From Actinomycetospora soli (lineage in GTDB: Bacteria; Actinomycetota; Actinomycetes; Mycobacteriales; Pseudonocardiaceae): a stretch of DNA of 64,000 nucleotides. This document shows positions 30,071 through 45,642 of this stretch, piece by piece. The translations under genes and the position numbers were made by a program. The stretch is taken from NCBI RefSeq assembly GCF_021026295.1, contig NZ_JAJNDA010000002.1, positions 434,001 to 498,000 on the forward strand, in the 5' to 3' direction. The number at the start of each line of letters is the position of its first letter. The first letter of the stretch is position 1. The notes below the pieces were generated by a model. It searched no databases and was not told the origin of the DNA. It worked only from the letters and a program-made list of their open reading frames with translations.

Positions 30071-31756
30071 ATGACGGACCAGCTCTCCGATCTCGACGAG
30101 ACCTGGGCCCGCGTCGTCGCCGAACTCACCACGCCGTCGGGCGGCCCCGCCGACCGTCCGCCGCTCTCCGCGCAGCAGCGGGCGTGGATCCGCGTGACCC
30201 GCCCGCTCGGCCTGCTCGACGACACCGCGCTGCTCGCCGCCCCGAGCGAGTTCGCCAAGGAGGCGATCGAGCGCGTCCTGCGCGATCCGATCGTCGACGC
30301 CCTCTCCCGGCGCATCGGCCGGCCGGTGCAGCTCGCCGTCCGGGTCGACCACAGCGCCCGCACCGGCGGCGGCGACCACGGGGCCGGTCCCGAGACCTCG
30401 CCCCTGCCCCGGCTCTCGGCCGCGGCCGTCGAGCCCTACGCCGGCGACGACTACGCGCGCCCCGTCTACGACGACGGCGGTCCGGACACCGGCTACCTCA
30501 CCGGGGAGCGCTCGCACCGCGCCGACGCGATCGCGGCGGCGGCGGGCGTCGGTCGGGTGACCAACAACCCCGACCGCTCCCACCCCGAGGAGGAGGTCGA
30601 CGAGGTCCGCGACGGCCTCGCCGCCGTCCACGAGATCTGGAGCCCGCCCGGCCGGGCCGCCGCCCCGGGCCGTCCGGAGCCGGAGGTGCCGTCCGACGGC
30701 GCCCGCGGCGCCCCCCGCTCGCAGACCCGGCTCAACGAGAAGTACCTCTTCGACACCTTCGTCATCGGGGCCTCGAACCGCTTCGCGCACGCCGCGGCGG
30801 TCGCCGTCGCCGAGGCGCCGGCCCGGGCCTACAACCCGCTGTTCGTGTGGGGCGACTCCGGCCTCGGCAAGACGCACCTGCTCCACGCCGTCGGGCACTA
30901 CGCGCAGCGCCTCTTCTCCGGCATGCGCGTGCGGTACGTGTCGACCGAGGAGTTCACGAACGACTTCATCAACTCGCTGCGCGACGACCGCAAGGTCGCC
31001 TTCCAGCGGCGCTACCGGGACGTCGACGTCCTGCTCGTGGACGACATCCAGTTCCTCGAGGGCAAGGAGGGGACGCAGGAGGAGTTCTTCCACACCTTCA
31101 ACACCCTCCACAACGCCAACAAGCAGATCGTCGTCTCCTCGGACCGCCCGCCGAAGCGGCTGGAGACCCTCGAGGACCGGCTGCGCACGCGGTTCGAGTG
31201 GGGCCTGATCACCGACATCCAGCCGCCCGAGCTCGAGACGCGGATCGCGATCCTGCGCAAGAAGGCGGCCGGCGAGCGGATGGCCGCCCCGCCGGAGGTC
31301 CTCGAGTTCATCGCGGACCGCATCGAGCGCAACATCCGCGAGCTCGAGGGCGCGCTGATCCGCGTCACGGCGTTCGCCTCGCTGAACCGCCAGCCGATCG
31401 ACCTGCAGCTGGCCGAGATCGTGCTGCGCGACCTCATCCCCGACTCACGGCAGTCGGAGATCACCGCGCCCACGATCATGGCGGTGACGGCGGAGTTCTA
31501 CGCCGTGTCGATCGACGACCTCACCGGTCCGGGCAAGACGAAGGCCCTCGCGCTCGCCCGGCAGATCGCGATGTACCTCTGCCGGGAGCTCACCGACCTC
31601 TCGCTGCCGCGGATCGGGCAGATGTTCGGCAACCGCGACCACACCACGGTCATGCACGCGGACAAGAAGATCCGCAAGGAGATGGCGGAGCGCCGCCGGA
31701 CCTACGAGCAGGTCCAGGAGCTCACCGCGCGCATCAAGCAGCGCGCCCGCAGCTGA
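30071..31756 (+). CDS. dnaA: Chromosomal replication initiator protein DnaA
   Basis: AAA+ initiator of 561 residues that binds DnaA boxes and melts oriC. Domain I is at the N-terminus (WARVVAEL); domain II is a long, acidic, disordered linker to about residue 215; domain III holds Walker [14 protein letters not shown] (about 261-268) and Walker [11 protein letters not shown]; domain IV ends with the DnaA signature [15 protein letters not shown]. The ATG at 30071 is preceded by GGGG-rich sequence. DnaA boxes lie directly upstream and in the following 780-bp gap. Confidence 0.97.
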   Translation: MTDQLSDLDETWARVVAELTTPSGGPADRPPLSAQQRAWIRVTRPLGLLDDTALLAAPSEFAKEAIERVLRDPIVDALSRRIGRPVQLAVRVDHSARTGGGDHGAGPETSPLPRLSAAAVEPYAGDDYARPVYDDGGPDTGYLTGERSHRADAIAAAAGVGRVTNNPDRSHPEEEVDEVRDGLAAVHEIWSPPGRAAAPGRPEPEVPSDGARGAPRSQTRLNEKYLFDTFVIGASNRFAHAAAVAVAEAPARAYNPLFVWGDSGLGKTHLLHAVGHYAQRLFSGMRVRYVSTEEFTNDFINSLRDDRKVAFQRRYRDVDVLLVDDIQFLEGKEGTQEEFFHTFNTLHNANKQIVVSSDRPPKRLETLEDRLRTRFEWGLITDIQPPELETRIAILRKKAAGERMAAPPEVLEFIADRIERNIRELEGALIRVTAFASLNRQPIDLQLAEIVLRDLIPDSRQSEITAPTIMAVTAEFYAVSIDDLTGPGKTKALALARQIAMYLCRELTDLSLPRIGQMFGNRDHTTVMHADKKIRKEMAERRRTYEQVQELTARIKQRARS

Positions 31757-32536
31757 CGGCGCCGTCCCGACGACGGGTCCGGACGGCGGCTCCTCCGTGG
31801 CCGATCCGAGACCGATCCGAGGCGGATCCGTGGCCGCTCCGTGCACCGGTCGGGTGGTGGTGGTTTCCGTCCCGGCGCGTCGCGTCGATCCCCGGCCCGG
31901 CCGCGGTCATCCTCGAGCCGAGCTCCGTCCCGTCGACCGCGGCCTCGCCGCCGCGGCCCCGCGCCGGCACGCTCCGCGCACGATCACGCCCTCGTCCGCA
32001 CGCTGCGTGAGCGGGAATCGGACATCCGGCACGGGGACGGGCGAACGTCGGTCCCGAACGGCGCCACCGCTCGTCCGGCGCCCGCGGGCGGATCACCGCT
32101 CATCGCGGCGCCGTCGCGCTGCGCGATCGTTCGACTCCCGATCGACCCACAGCTGGGGACAAGTCTGTGGACAGGCCGCTCCGAGGGGTGGACGGAGCGG
32201 TGGGCGGGACGGGGTGCCCGACCTCCGTCCACCTGACACGCCGCTCCGTCCCCGGATCCGGGGGTGCACCGCCCGCGTCGCTCCACACCGGTCCGACGCG
32301 TTCGACCTGCGTCGACGGCGGTGCTCCACAGCGCCCACAGGACCTACTGTCACTCCTGTTCTCTCTCTTGAAGAGAACTCTTCTGGAACAGGGGTTGGGG
32401 ACCGAGCGCACCGCCCGACCCTGCACAGGGCCGGAGTGTCGGACCCCCCTGGCAGGCTCTACCGTGACGACCTGCCCGGATCCGGGGCGACACGTCCCCG
32501 GGGCAGGCCGCCCGTCTCGACGACAGGAGAGCACCG
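31757..32536. other. oriC: Origin of replication (oriC), dnaA-dnaN intergenic region
   Basis: A 780-bp gene-free stretch at the classical actinobacterial oriC position. DnaA-box-like sites include TGGGGACAA (32154-32162) and TGTGGACAG (32166-32174), again offset by 12 bp, plus weaker TCCACA-type sites near 32226, 32282 and 32325. The most AT-rich run lies at about 32341-32392 (GTTCTCTCTCTTGAAGAGAA) and includes TTCTCT/AGAGAA inverted arms; it is the best candidate unwinding element. The last part holds the dnaN leader with AGGAGAG before its ATG. Confidence 0.85.
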
Positions 32537-33766
32537 ATGAAGTTCCGCGTGGAGCGCGACGCCTTCGCCGACGCGGTGGCCTTCGTCGCGCGGAGCCTGC
32601 CCAGCCGGGCACCGGTGCCGGTCCTCGGCGGGGTCCTGCTCGACGCGTCCGACGAGGGCACGCTCACCGTCTCGGGGTTCGACTACGAGGTCTCGGCCCG
32701 GGTCGAGGTGCCGGCGATGATCGGCGACGGCGGCCGCGCCCTGGTGTCCGGGCGGCTGCTCGCCGACATCACGCGCTCGCTGCCGCCGCACCCGGTCGAC
32801 CTCACCGTCGACGGGCCGCGCGCCTCGCTCACGTGCGGCAACGCCCGGTTCAGCCTGCCCACCATGTCCGCCGAGGACTACCCGCAGCTGCCGGAGATGC
32901 CGCCGGTGGTCGGTGAGCTCGCCCCCGACGTCTTCGCCCGCGCCGTGTCGCAGGTGGCGGTCGCGGCCGGCCGCGACGACACGCTGCCGATGCTCACCGG
33001 GATCCGGGTCGAGATCGACGGGTCGGCGCTGACGATGGCCGCCACCGACCGGTTCCGGCTCGCGGTCCGCGAGTTCACCTGGGAGCCCGGCGAGAACCCG
33101 GCCTCCGCCGACGGCGAGCCGACCGCGATCCTGGCCCCGGCCCGCACCCTCTCCGAGGCGGCCAAGACCCTGACCTCGGCCGGCGGCACCATCGAGCTCG
33201 CCCTGGGCCGCGGCGACGGGCTGCTCGGCCTCTCCGGCGGCGGTCGCCGCTCCACGACCCGGCTGCTCGACGCCGAGTTCCCCCGCTACCGCCAGCTCCT
33301 CCCGAAGGAGCACACCTCGGCGGCGGTCGTCGAGATCGGCCCGCTGGTCGACGCCATCAAGCGCGTGTCCCTGGTCGCCGAGCGCGGCACCCAGGTCCGG
33401 CTCGAGTTCGACGAGGGCTCCCTGCGCCTGACCGCCGGCGGTGACGACGAGGGCAGCGCGGAGGAGCAGCTCCCCTGCTCGTTCGCGGGCGAGCCGCTGA
33501 CGATCGCCTTCAACCCCGGCTACCTGCTCGACGGGCTGGGCGCGCTCGGGGCGGACCACGCCCACCTGTCGTTCACGACGCCGAGCCGGCCCGCGCTGCT
33601 GCGTCCCGCGTCCGCCCCCGGCGAGCCCGGTGCGGACGACGCGGCGGAGGACAGCGGCGCCGGGGGCGCCACGACCCCCGAGCCCGGGCCCGGCGCGGAC
33701 GCCGAGTTGCCGGAGCCGCGGCCGGGTTACCTCTACCTGCTGATGCCGGTGCGCCTGCCCGGCTGA
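32537..33766 (+). CDS. dnaN: DNA polymerase III beta sliding clamp
   Basis: Ring-forming processivity clamp of 409 residues with the three clamp repeats. Visible anchors are [20 protein letters not shown] at the start, DNTLPMLTG-type ([10 protein letters not shown]), [13 protein letters not shown] and the C-terminal [11 protein letters not shown] peptide-binding edge. Between about residues 356 and 395 lies an acidic Gly/Ala/Asp/Glu-rich insertion ([13 protein letters not shown]) just before that final strand, which is not found in well-known clamps and accounts for the extra length. Clear RBS (AGGAGAG). Confidence 0.96.
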   Translation: MKFRVERDAFADAVAFVARSLPSRAPVPVLGGVLLDASDEGTLTVSGFDYEVSARVEVPAMIGDGGRALVSGRLLADITRSLPPHPVDLTVDGPRASLTCGNARFSLPTMSAEDYPQLPEMPPVVGELAPDVFARAVSQVAVAAGRDDTLPMLTGIRVEIDGSALTMAATDRFRLAVREFTWEPGENPASADGEPTAILAPARTLSEAAKTLTSAGGTIELALGRGDGLLGLSGGGRRSTTRLLDAEFPRYRQLLPKEHTSAAVVEIGPLVDAIKRVSLVAERGTQVRLEFDEGSLRLTAGGDDEGSAEEQLPCSFAGEPLTIAFNPGYLLDGLGALGADHAHLSFTTPSRPALLRPASAPGEPGADDAAEDSGAGGATTPEPGPGADAELPEPRPGYLYLLMPVRLPG

Positions 33767-33773
33767 TCCGCCG

Positions 33774-33790
33774 GCCCGTGATCCACGGGC
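33774..33790. terminator. Small hairpin after dnaN
   Basis: GCCCGTG-ATC-CACGGGC begins eight bases past the dnaN stop. Arms of seven pairs with a three-base loop; a weak terminator at most. Confidence 0.45.
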
Positions 33791-33878
33791 GACGATCCGG
33801 GGTAGGAGACGCGGGCGGCCACGCCGGGGGAGACGCAGCAGGGCTCGCCCCCACGCCGGAGACAGGGAGCGGATCGCG

Positions 33879-34790
<912 letters not shown>

Positions 34791-34879
34791 CGCGCGAGCG
34801 CCCCGGCGACCGACAGGAGCCCCGGGGTGCCGGCAGGAGCTGACCACGCCGTCCGGGCGCGACGACGGGAGGAGGACCG

Positions 34880-36070
34880 GTGTACGTGCGCGAGCTGTCG
34901 GTCACCGACTTCCGGTCGTGGGCGCAGGCGGACCTGACGTTCGCCCCCGGGGTGTCCGTGCTGGTCGGGGCCAACGGCCAGGGCAAGACGAACCTCGTGG
35001 AGGCCGTCGGCTACCTCGCCACGCTCGGCTCGCACCGGGTGTCCTCGGACGCCCCGCTGGTGCGGCGCGGGGCGGCGGCGGCCCAGGTCCGGGCCACCGT
35101 GGTCAACGGTGGGCGGGAGCTGACCGTCCAGGTCGAGATCCAGCCCGGCAAGGCCAACCGCGCCCGGGTGAACCGCTCGCCGGTACCGCGGGCCCGGGAG
35201 ATCCTGGGCATCGTCCGGACGGTCGTCTTCGCGCCGGAGGACCTCGCCCTGGTGCGCGGCGACCCCGGTGAACGACGCGGGTTCCTCGACGAGCTGCTGG
35301 TGGCCCGCGCACCGCGGTGGGCCGGGGTCCGGGCGGACTACGACAAGGTGCTGCGCCAGCGCTCGGCCCTGCTGAAGTCCGCGCGGTCGGCGCGCGGGGC
35401 CCGGGAGGCGGGCACCCTCGAGGTCTGGGACGCCCACCTCGCCCGTGCCGGGGCGGCGCTGACGGCCGGGCGCATCCAGCTCGCCGCGGCGCTCGCCCCG
35501 CACGTCACGGCGGCCTACGCGGCCGTCGCACCCGAGTCGGTGCCGGTCGGCGCGCGGTACCGGTCGCGGGTCGCGGCGGTCGACGAGCTGGCCGGCACGG
35601 TCGCCGCCGGCGGACCGGCCGGCGAGGACGACGTCACGGGCGGCGCCGCCCACGCAGAGCTGGCCGCGGAGGTGGAGGCCGCGCTGCTCGAGGAGATCGG
35701 GCGACGGCGCGACCAGGAGATCGAGCGCGGGGTGTGCCTCGTCGGGCCGCACCGCGACGAGCTGGAGCTGACCCTGGGCGAGGGGCCGGCGAAGGGCTAC
35801 GCCAGCCACGGCGAGTCCTGGGCCCTCGCCCTGTCCCTGCGCCTCGGCGGGTTCGAGCTGCTGCGCGAGGAGGGCTCGGAGCCGATCCTGGTGCTCGACG
35901 ACGTCTTCGCCGAGCTCGACGCCCGGCGCCGCGACGCCCTCGCCCGGACCGCCGCCCGGGCCGAGCAGGTCCTCGTGACGGCGGCGGTGGACGACGACGT
36001 CCCGTCCGTCCTGAGCGGAGCACGCTACGTGATCGAGGCGGGCACGGTGCGTGAGGGAGTCGCGTCGTGA
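34880..36070 (+). CDS. recF: DNA replication and repair protein RecF
   Basis: SMC-like ATPase of 396 residues that helps load RecA at gaps and restart forks. Walker A is [15 protein letters not shown], the signature loop occurs near [14 protein letters not shown], and Walker B is [11 protein letters not shown] followed by ARRRDAL. GGAGGA precedes the GTG at 34880. Conserved order dnaN-gnd-recF-dciA-gyrB. Confidence 0.95.
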   Translation: MYVRELSVTDFRSWAQADLTFAPGVSVLVGANGQGKTNLVEAVGYLATLGSHRVSSDAPLVRRGAAAAQVRATVVNGGRELTVQVEIQPGKANRARVNRSPVPRAREILGIVRTVVFAPEDLALVRGDPGERRGFLDELLVARAPRWAGVRADYDKVLRQRSALLKSARSARGAREAGTLEVWDAHLARAGAALTAGRIQLAAALAPHVTAAYAAVAPESVPVGARYRSRVAAVDELAGTVAAGGPAGEDDVTGGAAHAELAAEVEAALLEEIGRRRDQEIERGVCLVGPHRDELELTLGEGPAKGYASHGESWALALSLRLGGFELLREEGSEPILVLDDVFAELDARRRDALARTAARAEQVLVTAAVDDDVPSVLSGARYVIEAGTVREGVAS

Positions 36071-36092
36071 CGGAGGATCGGGGTGGTTCCTG

Positions 36093-36920
36093 GTGAGCCG
36101 AATCGGTGAAGAAGGCCCGGGAGCTGGGGACAGACCTGTGGATGCTGTGGACAACTCGGGGTCGGGACGGTCCCGGCGTCGGCCGCGGCGCCCGGATCCG
36201 GCGGATGACCTGCAGGGCCTGCTCGACGTGGCGGGCCCCGGCGTCCACACCCCGGGTCCCGGACCGGAGCCGGTCGTCCTGCCGCCCGCCCGGCTCGGGC
36301 CCCGCCGCGCCCCGGGCGGAGCAGAGCCGGCCACGGAGGGTGCCCGCGCGGAGGAGCCCATCGAGTCCGTGGAGACCGACCCACACGGGTCGGACCCCGA
36401 CCGCCCGCGCGGGTCCGACATCGCCCGCGCGGCCCTGGAGGCGGCCCGCGCGCAGCAGGCCGCGCGCGGGGTGACGCGGGGCCGGCCCCGCCGGACGACG
36501 ACGCGCGACGCGGGGGAGACCACCCGCAGGCGTCGGCGCCGGTGGTCCGGCCCGGGTGCGGACGACCGCGACCCGCAGACCCTCGGACGCCTCGCCTCCC
36601 GCCTGTCCACCCAGCGCGGCTGGACGCCGCGGCTGGCGAACGGCTCGGTGTTCGGTCGGTGGGCCGAGCTCGTCGGACCGGAGGTGGCCGAGCACGCCAC
36701 CCCGACCGCCCTGCGCGACGGCGAGCTGACCGTCCAGGCCGACTCGACGGCGTGGGCGACCCAGCTGCGCCTGCTGCAGCGCCAGCTCCTCGGCCGGATC
36801 GCGGCCGGCCTCGGCCCCGGCGTCGTGACGGGCATGCGCATCCACGGTCCGACGGCGCCGAGCTGGCGGCGCGGCCCGCGGCACGTCTCCGGCCGGGGAC
36901 CCCGGGACACGTACGGCTGA
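36093..36920 (+). CDS. dciA: DciA family protein (DUF721)
   Basis: Protein of about 275 residues; mycobacterial Rv0004 equivalent and member of the DciA family, which loads or activates the replicative helicase in bacteria lacking DnaC. The first 165 residues are Arg/Pro-rich and disordered; the DUF721 domain (RGWTPRLANGSVFGRWAELV, STAWATQLRLLQRQLL) is followed by the near-invariant end PSWRRGPRHV...GRGPRDTYG. GTG at 36093 is a choice between this and GTG 36051, which would overlap recF by 20 bp. Three DnaA-box-like sites lie inside the first codons (36125-36154). Confidence 0.85.
   Translation: MSRIGEEGPGAGDRPVDAVDNSGSGRSRRRPRRPDPADDLQGLLDVAGPGVHTPGPGPEPVVLPPARLGPRRAPGGAEPATEGARAEEPIESVETDPHGSDPDRPRGSDIARAALEAARAQQAARGVTRGRPRRTTTRDAGETTRRRRRRWSGPGADDRDPQTLGRLASRLSTQRGWTPRLANGSVFGRWAELVGPEVAEHATPTALRDGELTVQADSTAWATQLRLLQRQLLGRIAAGLGPGVVTGMRIHGPTAPSWRRGPRHVSGRGPRDTYG
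36125..36154. promoter_or_regulatory. DnaA-box cluster in the 5' part of dciA
   Basis: TGGGGACAG (36125-36133), TGTGGATGC (36137-36145) and the perfect box TGTGGACAA (36146-36154). The first pair has the same 12-bp offset as the boxes before dnaA and in oriC. Confidence 0.65.
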
Positions 36921-36957
36921 GCCCCGGACGCGGGTCGGCCCTCTCAGCGCCCGTTGA

Positions 36958-39141
<2,184 letters not shown>

Positions 39142-39155
39142 CCCGACACGCCGAG

Positions 39156-39169
39156 GTTCCACGGGAAAC
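39156..39169. other. Degenerate parS-like site after gyrB
   Basis: GTTCCACGGGAAAC keeps both outer half-sites of parS but breaks the central CACGTG. It lies 15 bp beyond the gyrB stop. Confidence 0.4.
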
Positions 39170-39233
39170 GTCGCTCGCTACCCTCCCCCCCGGCGCGTCC
39201 GGACGGACGCGTCGGACGGGAGGGCGCGGCGCA

Positions 39234-39977
39234 GTGGACACCACCGCAGGGCTGAGCCGGCTGCTGCGGACGGCGGCACCGCACGCATGGTTCCTCGAGG
39301 ACGAGGTCGCCGGACTCGCCGAGTTCGTCGGCCCCGGCGCCGTCTGCGTCGACGTCGGCGCGGAGTTCGGGCTCTACACCTGGACCCTCGCCGGGCTGGT
39401 CGGGCCACGCGGCCACGTGCACGCCGTCGAGCCGCAGCCGGGCCCCGCGACGTTCGTCGGGGCCACCCGCGCGCTGCTGGGGGCCGGGCACGTCACCCTG
39501 CACCGCACGGCGCTCGCGGGCGTCGCCGGCACGGGTGCGTTGTCGCTGCCCCGGCGCCGCTTCCTGCCGGTCCACGGCCGCGCCTTCCTGACGACGGGTG
39601 CGGTCGGTCTGGGCTCGAACGCGGAGTTCTCCCGCCACGACGAGGTCCCGGTGACCGTGTCCACGCTCGACGAGCTGGTCGCCGACCTGCAGCTCGACCG
39701 GCTCGACCTCGTGAAGGTCGACATCGAGGGGGCCGAGGCGAGCCTGCTGGAGGGTGCGCCGAAGACGCTGGAGAGCTTCCGGCCGGTCCTCATGCTCGAG
39801 CTGGAGGACCGGCACCTCGCCCGCTTCGGCACGTCCGTGGCCGAGGTCGTCGACGACCTCGCCCGGCTCGACTACGTCCCCCGGACCTGGCAGGGCGCCT
39901 GGGTGGACCGCCGCGGCGACGACGGCCGCCGCAACGTCCTCTTCCTCCCGACGGAACGGGTCTTGACCGTCCCTTGA
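39234..39977 (+). CDS. FkbM family methyltransferase
   Basis: SAM-dependent methyltransferase of 247 residues in the FkbM family. The SAM motif VCVDVGAEFGLYTWTLAGL, the acidic HAVEPQPG loop, the VSTLDELVADL segment and DLVKVDIEGAEASLLEG are family hallmarks. Members methylate hydroxyls of polyketides, glycans or lipids; the acceptor here is unknown. GTG at 39234 has GGGAGG about ten bases upstream. Together with the next gene it separates gyrB from gyrA, which are normally neighbours in related genomes. Confidence 0.85.
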   Translation: MDTTAGLSRLLRTAAPHAWFLEDEVAGLAEFVGPGAVCVDVGAEFGLYTWTLAGLVGPRGHVHAVEPQPGPATFVGATRALLGAGHVTLHRTALAGVAGTGALSLPRRRFLPVHGRAFLTTGAVGLGSNAEFSRHDEVPVTVSTLDELVADLQLDRLDLVKVDIEGAEASLLEGAPKTLESFRPVLMLELEDRHLARFGTSVAEVVDDLARLDYVPRTWQGAWVDRRGDDGRRNVLFLPTERVLTVP

Positions 39978-40022
39978 CCGAAGCCTCACCGTGGGCCGAC
40001 CCACAGCCCCCGGGAGGCAGTG

Positions 40023-41333
40023 ATGGCCGGTCCCGCACTCCGGGTCCCGCGCAAGGTGGCCGCGGCCAGCCTCGTCGGGACGACGATCGAGTGGTTCGAC
40101 TTCTTCATCTACGGGACCGCGGCAGCGCTGGTCTTCAACAAGGTCTTCTTCCCCTCGATCGACCCCGCGCTGGGCACGATCGCGGCGCTGGGCACCTTCG
40201 CGTCGGGCTTCGTCGCCCGGCCCATCGGCGGGGCGCTGTTCGCGCACTTCGGCGACCGCGTCGGGCGCAAACCGATGCTCGTGTACTCGCTGCTGCTCAT
40301 GGGGGCGGCGACGGTGTGCATCGGCCTGCTGCCCGGCTACGCGACGATCGGCGTCCTCGCCCCCGTCCTGCTGGTCGCGCTGCGCTTCTGCCAGGGCCTC
40401 GGCGTCGGCGGCGAGTGGGGCGGCGCCGCACTGATGGCCGTGGAGAACGCTCCCGACCACCGTCGCGGCTTCTACGGCAGCTGGCCGCAGGTCGGCGTCC
40501 CGCTGGGCCTCGTCCTCGGCACCGGGTCGTTCCTCGTCCTCGACCTGACGGTGAGCGACGCCGCGTTCCAGGCCTGGGGCTGGCGGATCCCGTTCCTCGC
40601 GAGCGCCCTGCTCATCCTGGTCGGGATGTGGATCCGGGTCACCGTGGCGGAGAGCCCGGTCTTCCGGGCCGACGCCGAACGGCGTGAGGCCAGCCGGCTG
40701 CCGGTGCTCGAGGTGCTCCGCGAGCACCCCCGGATCATCCTGCTCGCCGCCGGGTCCTTCCTCGCGACGAACGCGACGTTCTACGTGAGCTCGGTCTGGC
40801 TGGTCTCGTACGCCACCACGGAGCTGGGCTACGAACGCTCGACGATCCTCGGCGCGAACACGTTCCTGTCCGCCTCCGACATCCCGATGATCCTGCTGCT
40901 CGGGCTGCTCTCCGACCGCGTCGGGCGCCGGCCGCTCTTCCTCGTCGGCATGGCCGTCCTGGTGGTCGCGGCGGTGCCGTACTTCCTGCTCGTCGGGACC
41001 GGGAACATCGGCCTGTTCATCCTCGGCGGCCTCGTGGTGCAGGCGTGCCGCAGCGCGGTGTACGGCCCGCAGTCGGCCTACTTCGCCGAACAGTTCCCCA
41101 CGCACCTGCGCTACAGCGGCGCGTCCCTGGCCTACCAGCTCGCCTCCATCCTCGGCGGCATCGCGCCCGCGATCTGCGGGCTGCTCGTCCTCTGGACCGG
41201 CAGCCTGATGTCGGTGGCCGCGTACGTCGCCGCGATGGCCCTGGTCTCGCTGGTCTGTTCGTGGGCCATGTCGGAGACGCTGCGTCGCGATCTGGTCTCC
41301 GTCCCCGACGACGGGGCGGCGGTCCGGTCCTGA
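40023..41333 (+). CDS. MFS transporter, metabolite:H+ symporter (MHS) family
   Basis: Twelve-helix permease of 436 residues of the MHS subgroup (ShiA, ProP and KgtP relatives). The start LVGTTIEWFDFFIYGTAAAL, the loop GDRVGRKPMLVYSLLLMG, and the GLGVGGEWGGAALMAVE motif are typical. The subgroup carries organic acids, shikimate, proline or betaine with protons; substrate is not decidable. ATG 40023 is preferred over GTG 40020 because GGGAGG is five bases before it. The gene follows the FkbM gene by 45 bp and ends before the gyrA promoter. Confidence 0.88.
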   Translation: MAGPALRVPRKVAAASLVGTTIEWFDFFIYGTAAALVFNKVFFPSIDPALGTIAALGTFASGFVARPIGGALFAHFGDRVGRKPMLVYSLLLMGAATVCIGLLPGYATIGVLAPVLLVALRFCQGLGVGGEWGGAALMAVENAPDHRRGFYGSWPQVGVPLGLVLGTGSFLVLDLTVSDAAFQAWGWRIPFLASALLILVGMWIRVTVAESPVFRADAERREASRLPVLEVLREHPRIILLAAGSFLATNATFYVSSVWLVSYATTELGYERSTILGANTFLSASDIPMILLLGLLSDRVGRRPLFLVGMAVLVVAAVPYFLLVGTGNIGLFILGGLVVQACRSAVYGPQSAYFAEQFPTHLRYSGASLAYQLASILGGIAPAICGLLVLWTGSLMSVAAYVAAMALVSLVCSWAMSETLRRDLVSVPDDGAAVRS

Positions 41334-41388
41334 CGTCCCCCGCGGGCGGGAACCGCACCTGACCTGCGCGGGGCGCCCACGAGATCGT

Positions 41389-41417
41389 CGACACCCCCGG
41401 TAGAATCGAGGGTGTCG
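41389..41417 (+). promoter_or_regulatory. Putative gyrA promoter with inverted repeat
   Basis: A near-consensus -10 hexamer TAGAAT (41401-41406) lies between inverted arms CGACACCC (41389-41396) and GGGTGTCG (41410-41417). The -35 region is not obvious. This would leave a leader of about 105 nt before the gyrA GTG. Confidence 0.5.
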
Positions 41418-41518
41418 GACCCGGCGTGTCGGGGTCCGGCGGACGGGCACGCCCCTGACGTGTTCGACGCGGTGACCGGCCGCGCCCCGGGGGCGCCCAG
41501 GAGTGGAGTGGACACCGC

Positions 41519-44032
<2,514 letters not shown>

Positions 44033-44087
44033 GGTGCGGGGCCGCACCCGGACCCGCCCCGAACCCCCTGACGACGGAACGAGCCAC

Positions 44088-45008
44088 GTGAGCACACCGG
44101 ACGAGAACAAGGGCGGATCCGCCGAGGACACGGTCGTGACGAGTGCGACCGGCGAGGACTCGTCGGCCGCGGGCGGATCCGGGGCGGGCGCGCAGCCCGC
44201 CGGCGGCCCGCCGCCGCCGTGGCAGCGGGCGGGAGCCCGCGGGTCCTCGGGCCCCGCGGGCGGCCCGGCGCCGTCCGGGTCGGGCGGGTCGGCCGGCGCC
44301 TCCGAGCCGCCCCCGGCCGGTCGGGACGCCGAACCCCGGGGCGACGCCCCGTCGTCGGACCGGCGTCCGGCCACGGGTCCGCTGCCCACCGGCGGGCCCG
44401 GGACGCCCGCCGCCGGGACGCCGGCCGCCGGCACGCCCCATCCGGGCGGTCCGGGTCAGGGTTCGGGGCAGGGGTCGGGCCAGGCCGGGCCGGCGCGGTC
44501 GTCGACGGCCCTGATCGACGCCCCGACCAACCAGCTCTCCCCGGAGCAGCTCGGGATGCGCTCGGGTGGTCGGTCCGAGCCGGAGCCCGACTTCGACTCG
44601 TTCGACGACGACGACCTGCCGAGCGCCCGGCCGGTCCGCGGCAAGGTGCCGCGCCGCGCGAGCCTGCAGGTCAAGCGGTTCGACCCGTGGTCGGTGCTCA
44701 AGCTCGCCCTCGTGCTCGGCGTGGCGCTGTTCTTCGTGTGGATGTTCGCGGTCGGCGTGCTCTACGCCGTCCTCGACGGCATGGGCGTCTGGGCGCAGCT
44801 GAACGGGACCTACCAGGACCTCACCTCGGACGCCGGGGGCGGCGGCGGGCAGCTGATCACCGCCGGCGGCGTGTTCGGCGTGGCGGCGATCGTCGGCGTG
44901 GTGAACACGATCCTGTTCACCGCGCTCGCGAGCGTCTCGGCCTTCATCTACAACATCTCGGCCGACGTGGCCGGCGGCATCGAGGTCACGCTCTCCGAGC
45001 GCGACTGA
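44088..45008 (+). CDS. DUF3566 domain-containing transmembrane protein
   Basis: Protein of 306 residues, equivalent in place to mycobacterial Rv0007. Residues 1-180 are Gly/Pro/Ala-rich and disordered. The DUF3566 domain (about 185-306) carries two membrane helices (LKLALVLGVALFFVWMFAVG and GVFGVAAIVGVVNTILF) separated by a small extracellular loop, and ends with SAFIYNISADVAGGIEVTL. Conserved location after gyrA suggests a link with division or envelope, but the function is unknown. The GTG at 44088 is 55 bp after gyrA. Confidence 0.85.
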   Translation: MSTPDENKGGSAEDTVVTSATGEDSSAAGGSGAGAQPAGGPPPPWQRAGARGSSGPAGGPAPSGSGGSAGASEPPPAGRDAEPRGDAPSSDRRPATGPLPTGGPGTPAAGTPAAGTPHPGGPGQGSGQGSGQAGPARSSTALIDAPTNQLSPEQLGMRSGGRSEPEPDFDSFDDDDLPSARPVRGKVPRRASLQVKRFDPWSVLKLALVLGVALFFVWMFAVGVLYAVLDGMGVWAQLNGTYQDLTSDAGGGGGQLITAGGVFGVAAIVGVVNTILFTALASVSAFIYNISADVAGGIEVTLSERD

Positions 45009-45062
45009 GCCGACCCCGGTGACGGGGCGTCCGGACACCCTCCGGTAACCTCGTCACCGTTC

Positions 45063-45136
45063 GGGCCCATAGCTCAGTTGGTTAGAGCGCGTCGCTGATA
45101 ACGACGAGGTCGCTGGTTCAAATCCAGCTGGGCCCA
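45063..45136 (+). tRNA. tRNA-Ile (GAT)
   Basis: Complete cloverleaf of 74 nt. Acceptor arms GGGCCCA and TGGGCCC pair; the D-arm reads AGCTCAGTTGGTTAGAGC; the anticodon loop CTGATAA gives GAT; the T-loop is GGTTCAAATCC. It directly follows the DUF3566 gene, as in other actinobacteria. Confidence 0.97.
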
Positions 45137-45147
45137 CCCCCCGACAC

Positions 45148-45184
45148 ACGAAGGGCCCCGGAGCCGTGCTCCGGGGCCCTTCGT
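45148..45184. terminator. Strong bidirectional terminator
   Basis: A 17-bp perfect stem, starting ACGAAGGGCCCCGGAGC (45148-45164), with a CGT loop and its exact reverse complement at 45168-45184. It separates tRNA-Ile from the converging lsr2 gene. Confidence 0.9.
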
Positions 45185-45198
45185 CGTACGCGAGTGCG

Positions 45199-45612
45199 TC
45201 AGCCCGAGAAGGCGGCGGCGGTGGTGCCGTTCTTGCCGCGGGACTCCCAGGCCTCCACGACGTTGTTCGGCACCCGGCCGCGGTCGGACACCTCGAAGCC
45301 CTCGGTGCGGGCCCACTCGCGGATCTGCTTGGAGGTCTCGCGGTCGTACCCGCCGGGCGAGGTGGCCCGCGGCGTGCCGGTCCCGGCGCCGCCGGAGCGA
45401 CGACGCCCGCCCGCCGATCCGGCGCGGCGTCCCCCGGTGCGCCGCGCGGCGGCGACGTACTGCGCGAGCGTGTCCCGCAGTTCGGCGCTGTTCTTGTCGT
45501 CGAGGTCGATCTCGTAGGTCACGCCGTCGAGAGCGAACTCGACGGTGGTGATGTCCTCGGACTCCTCACCGGTGAGGTCGTCGACCAACGTGACGACGGT
45601 CTTCTGGGCCAT
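45199..45612 (-). CDS. lsr2: Lsr2 nucleoid-associated protein
   Basis: H-NS-like protein of 137 residues that bridges AT-rich DNA and silences foreign genes. The dimerisation domain starts AQKTVVTLVDDLTGEESED and includes VEFALDGVTYEIDL; a basic Gly/Arg linker leads to the DNA-binding domain with IREWARTEGFEVSDRGRVP, where RGR enters the minor groove. RBS GAGGAG lies upstream of the ATG. An inverted repeat in its leader may control it. In mycobacteria lsr2 lies elsewhere, so its location beside the origin tRNAs is notable. Confidence 0.95.
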   Translation of the reverse strand: MAQKTVVTLVDDLTGEESEDITTVEFALDGVTYEIDLDDKNSAELRDTLAQYVAAARRTGGRRAGSAGGRRRSGGAGTGTPRATSPGGYDRETSKQIREWARTEGFEVSDRGRVPNNVVEAWESRGKNGTTAAAFSG

Positions 45613-45642
45613 CTGGCGGTACTCCTCGCTCAGGGGGGAATT

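Noticed and set aside
41389-41417. Terminator for the MHS transporter
   Set aside because: The stem encloses a near-consensus -10 hexamer and has a 13-base loop, so a gyrA promoter element fits better.
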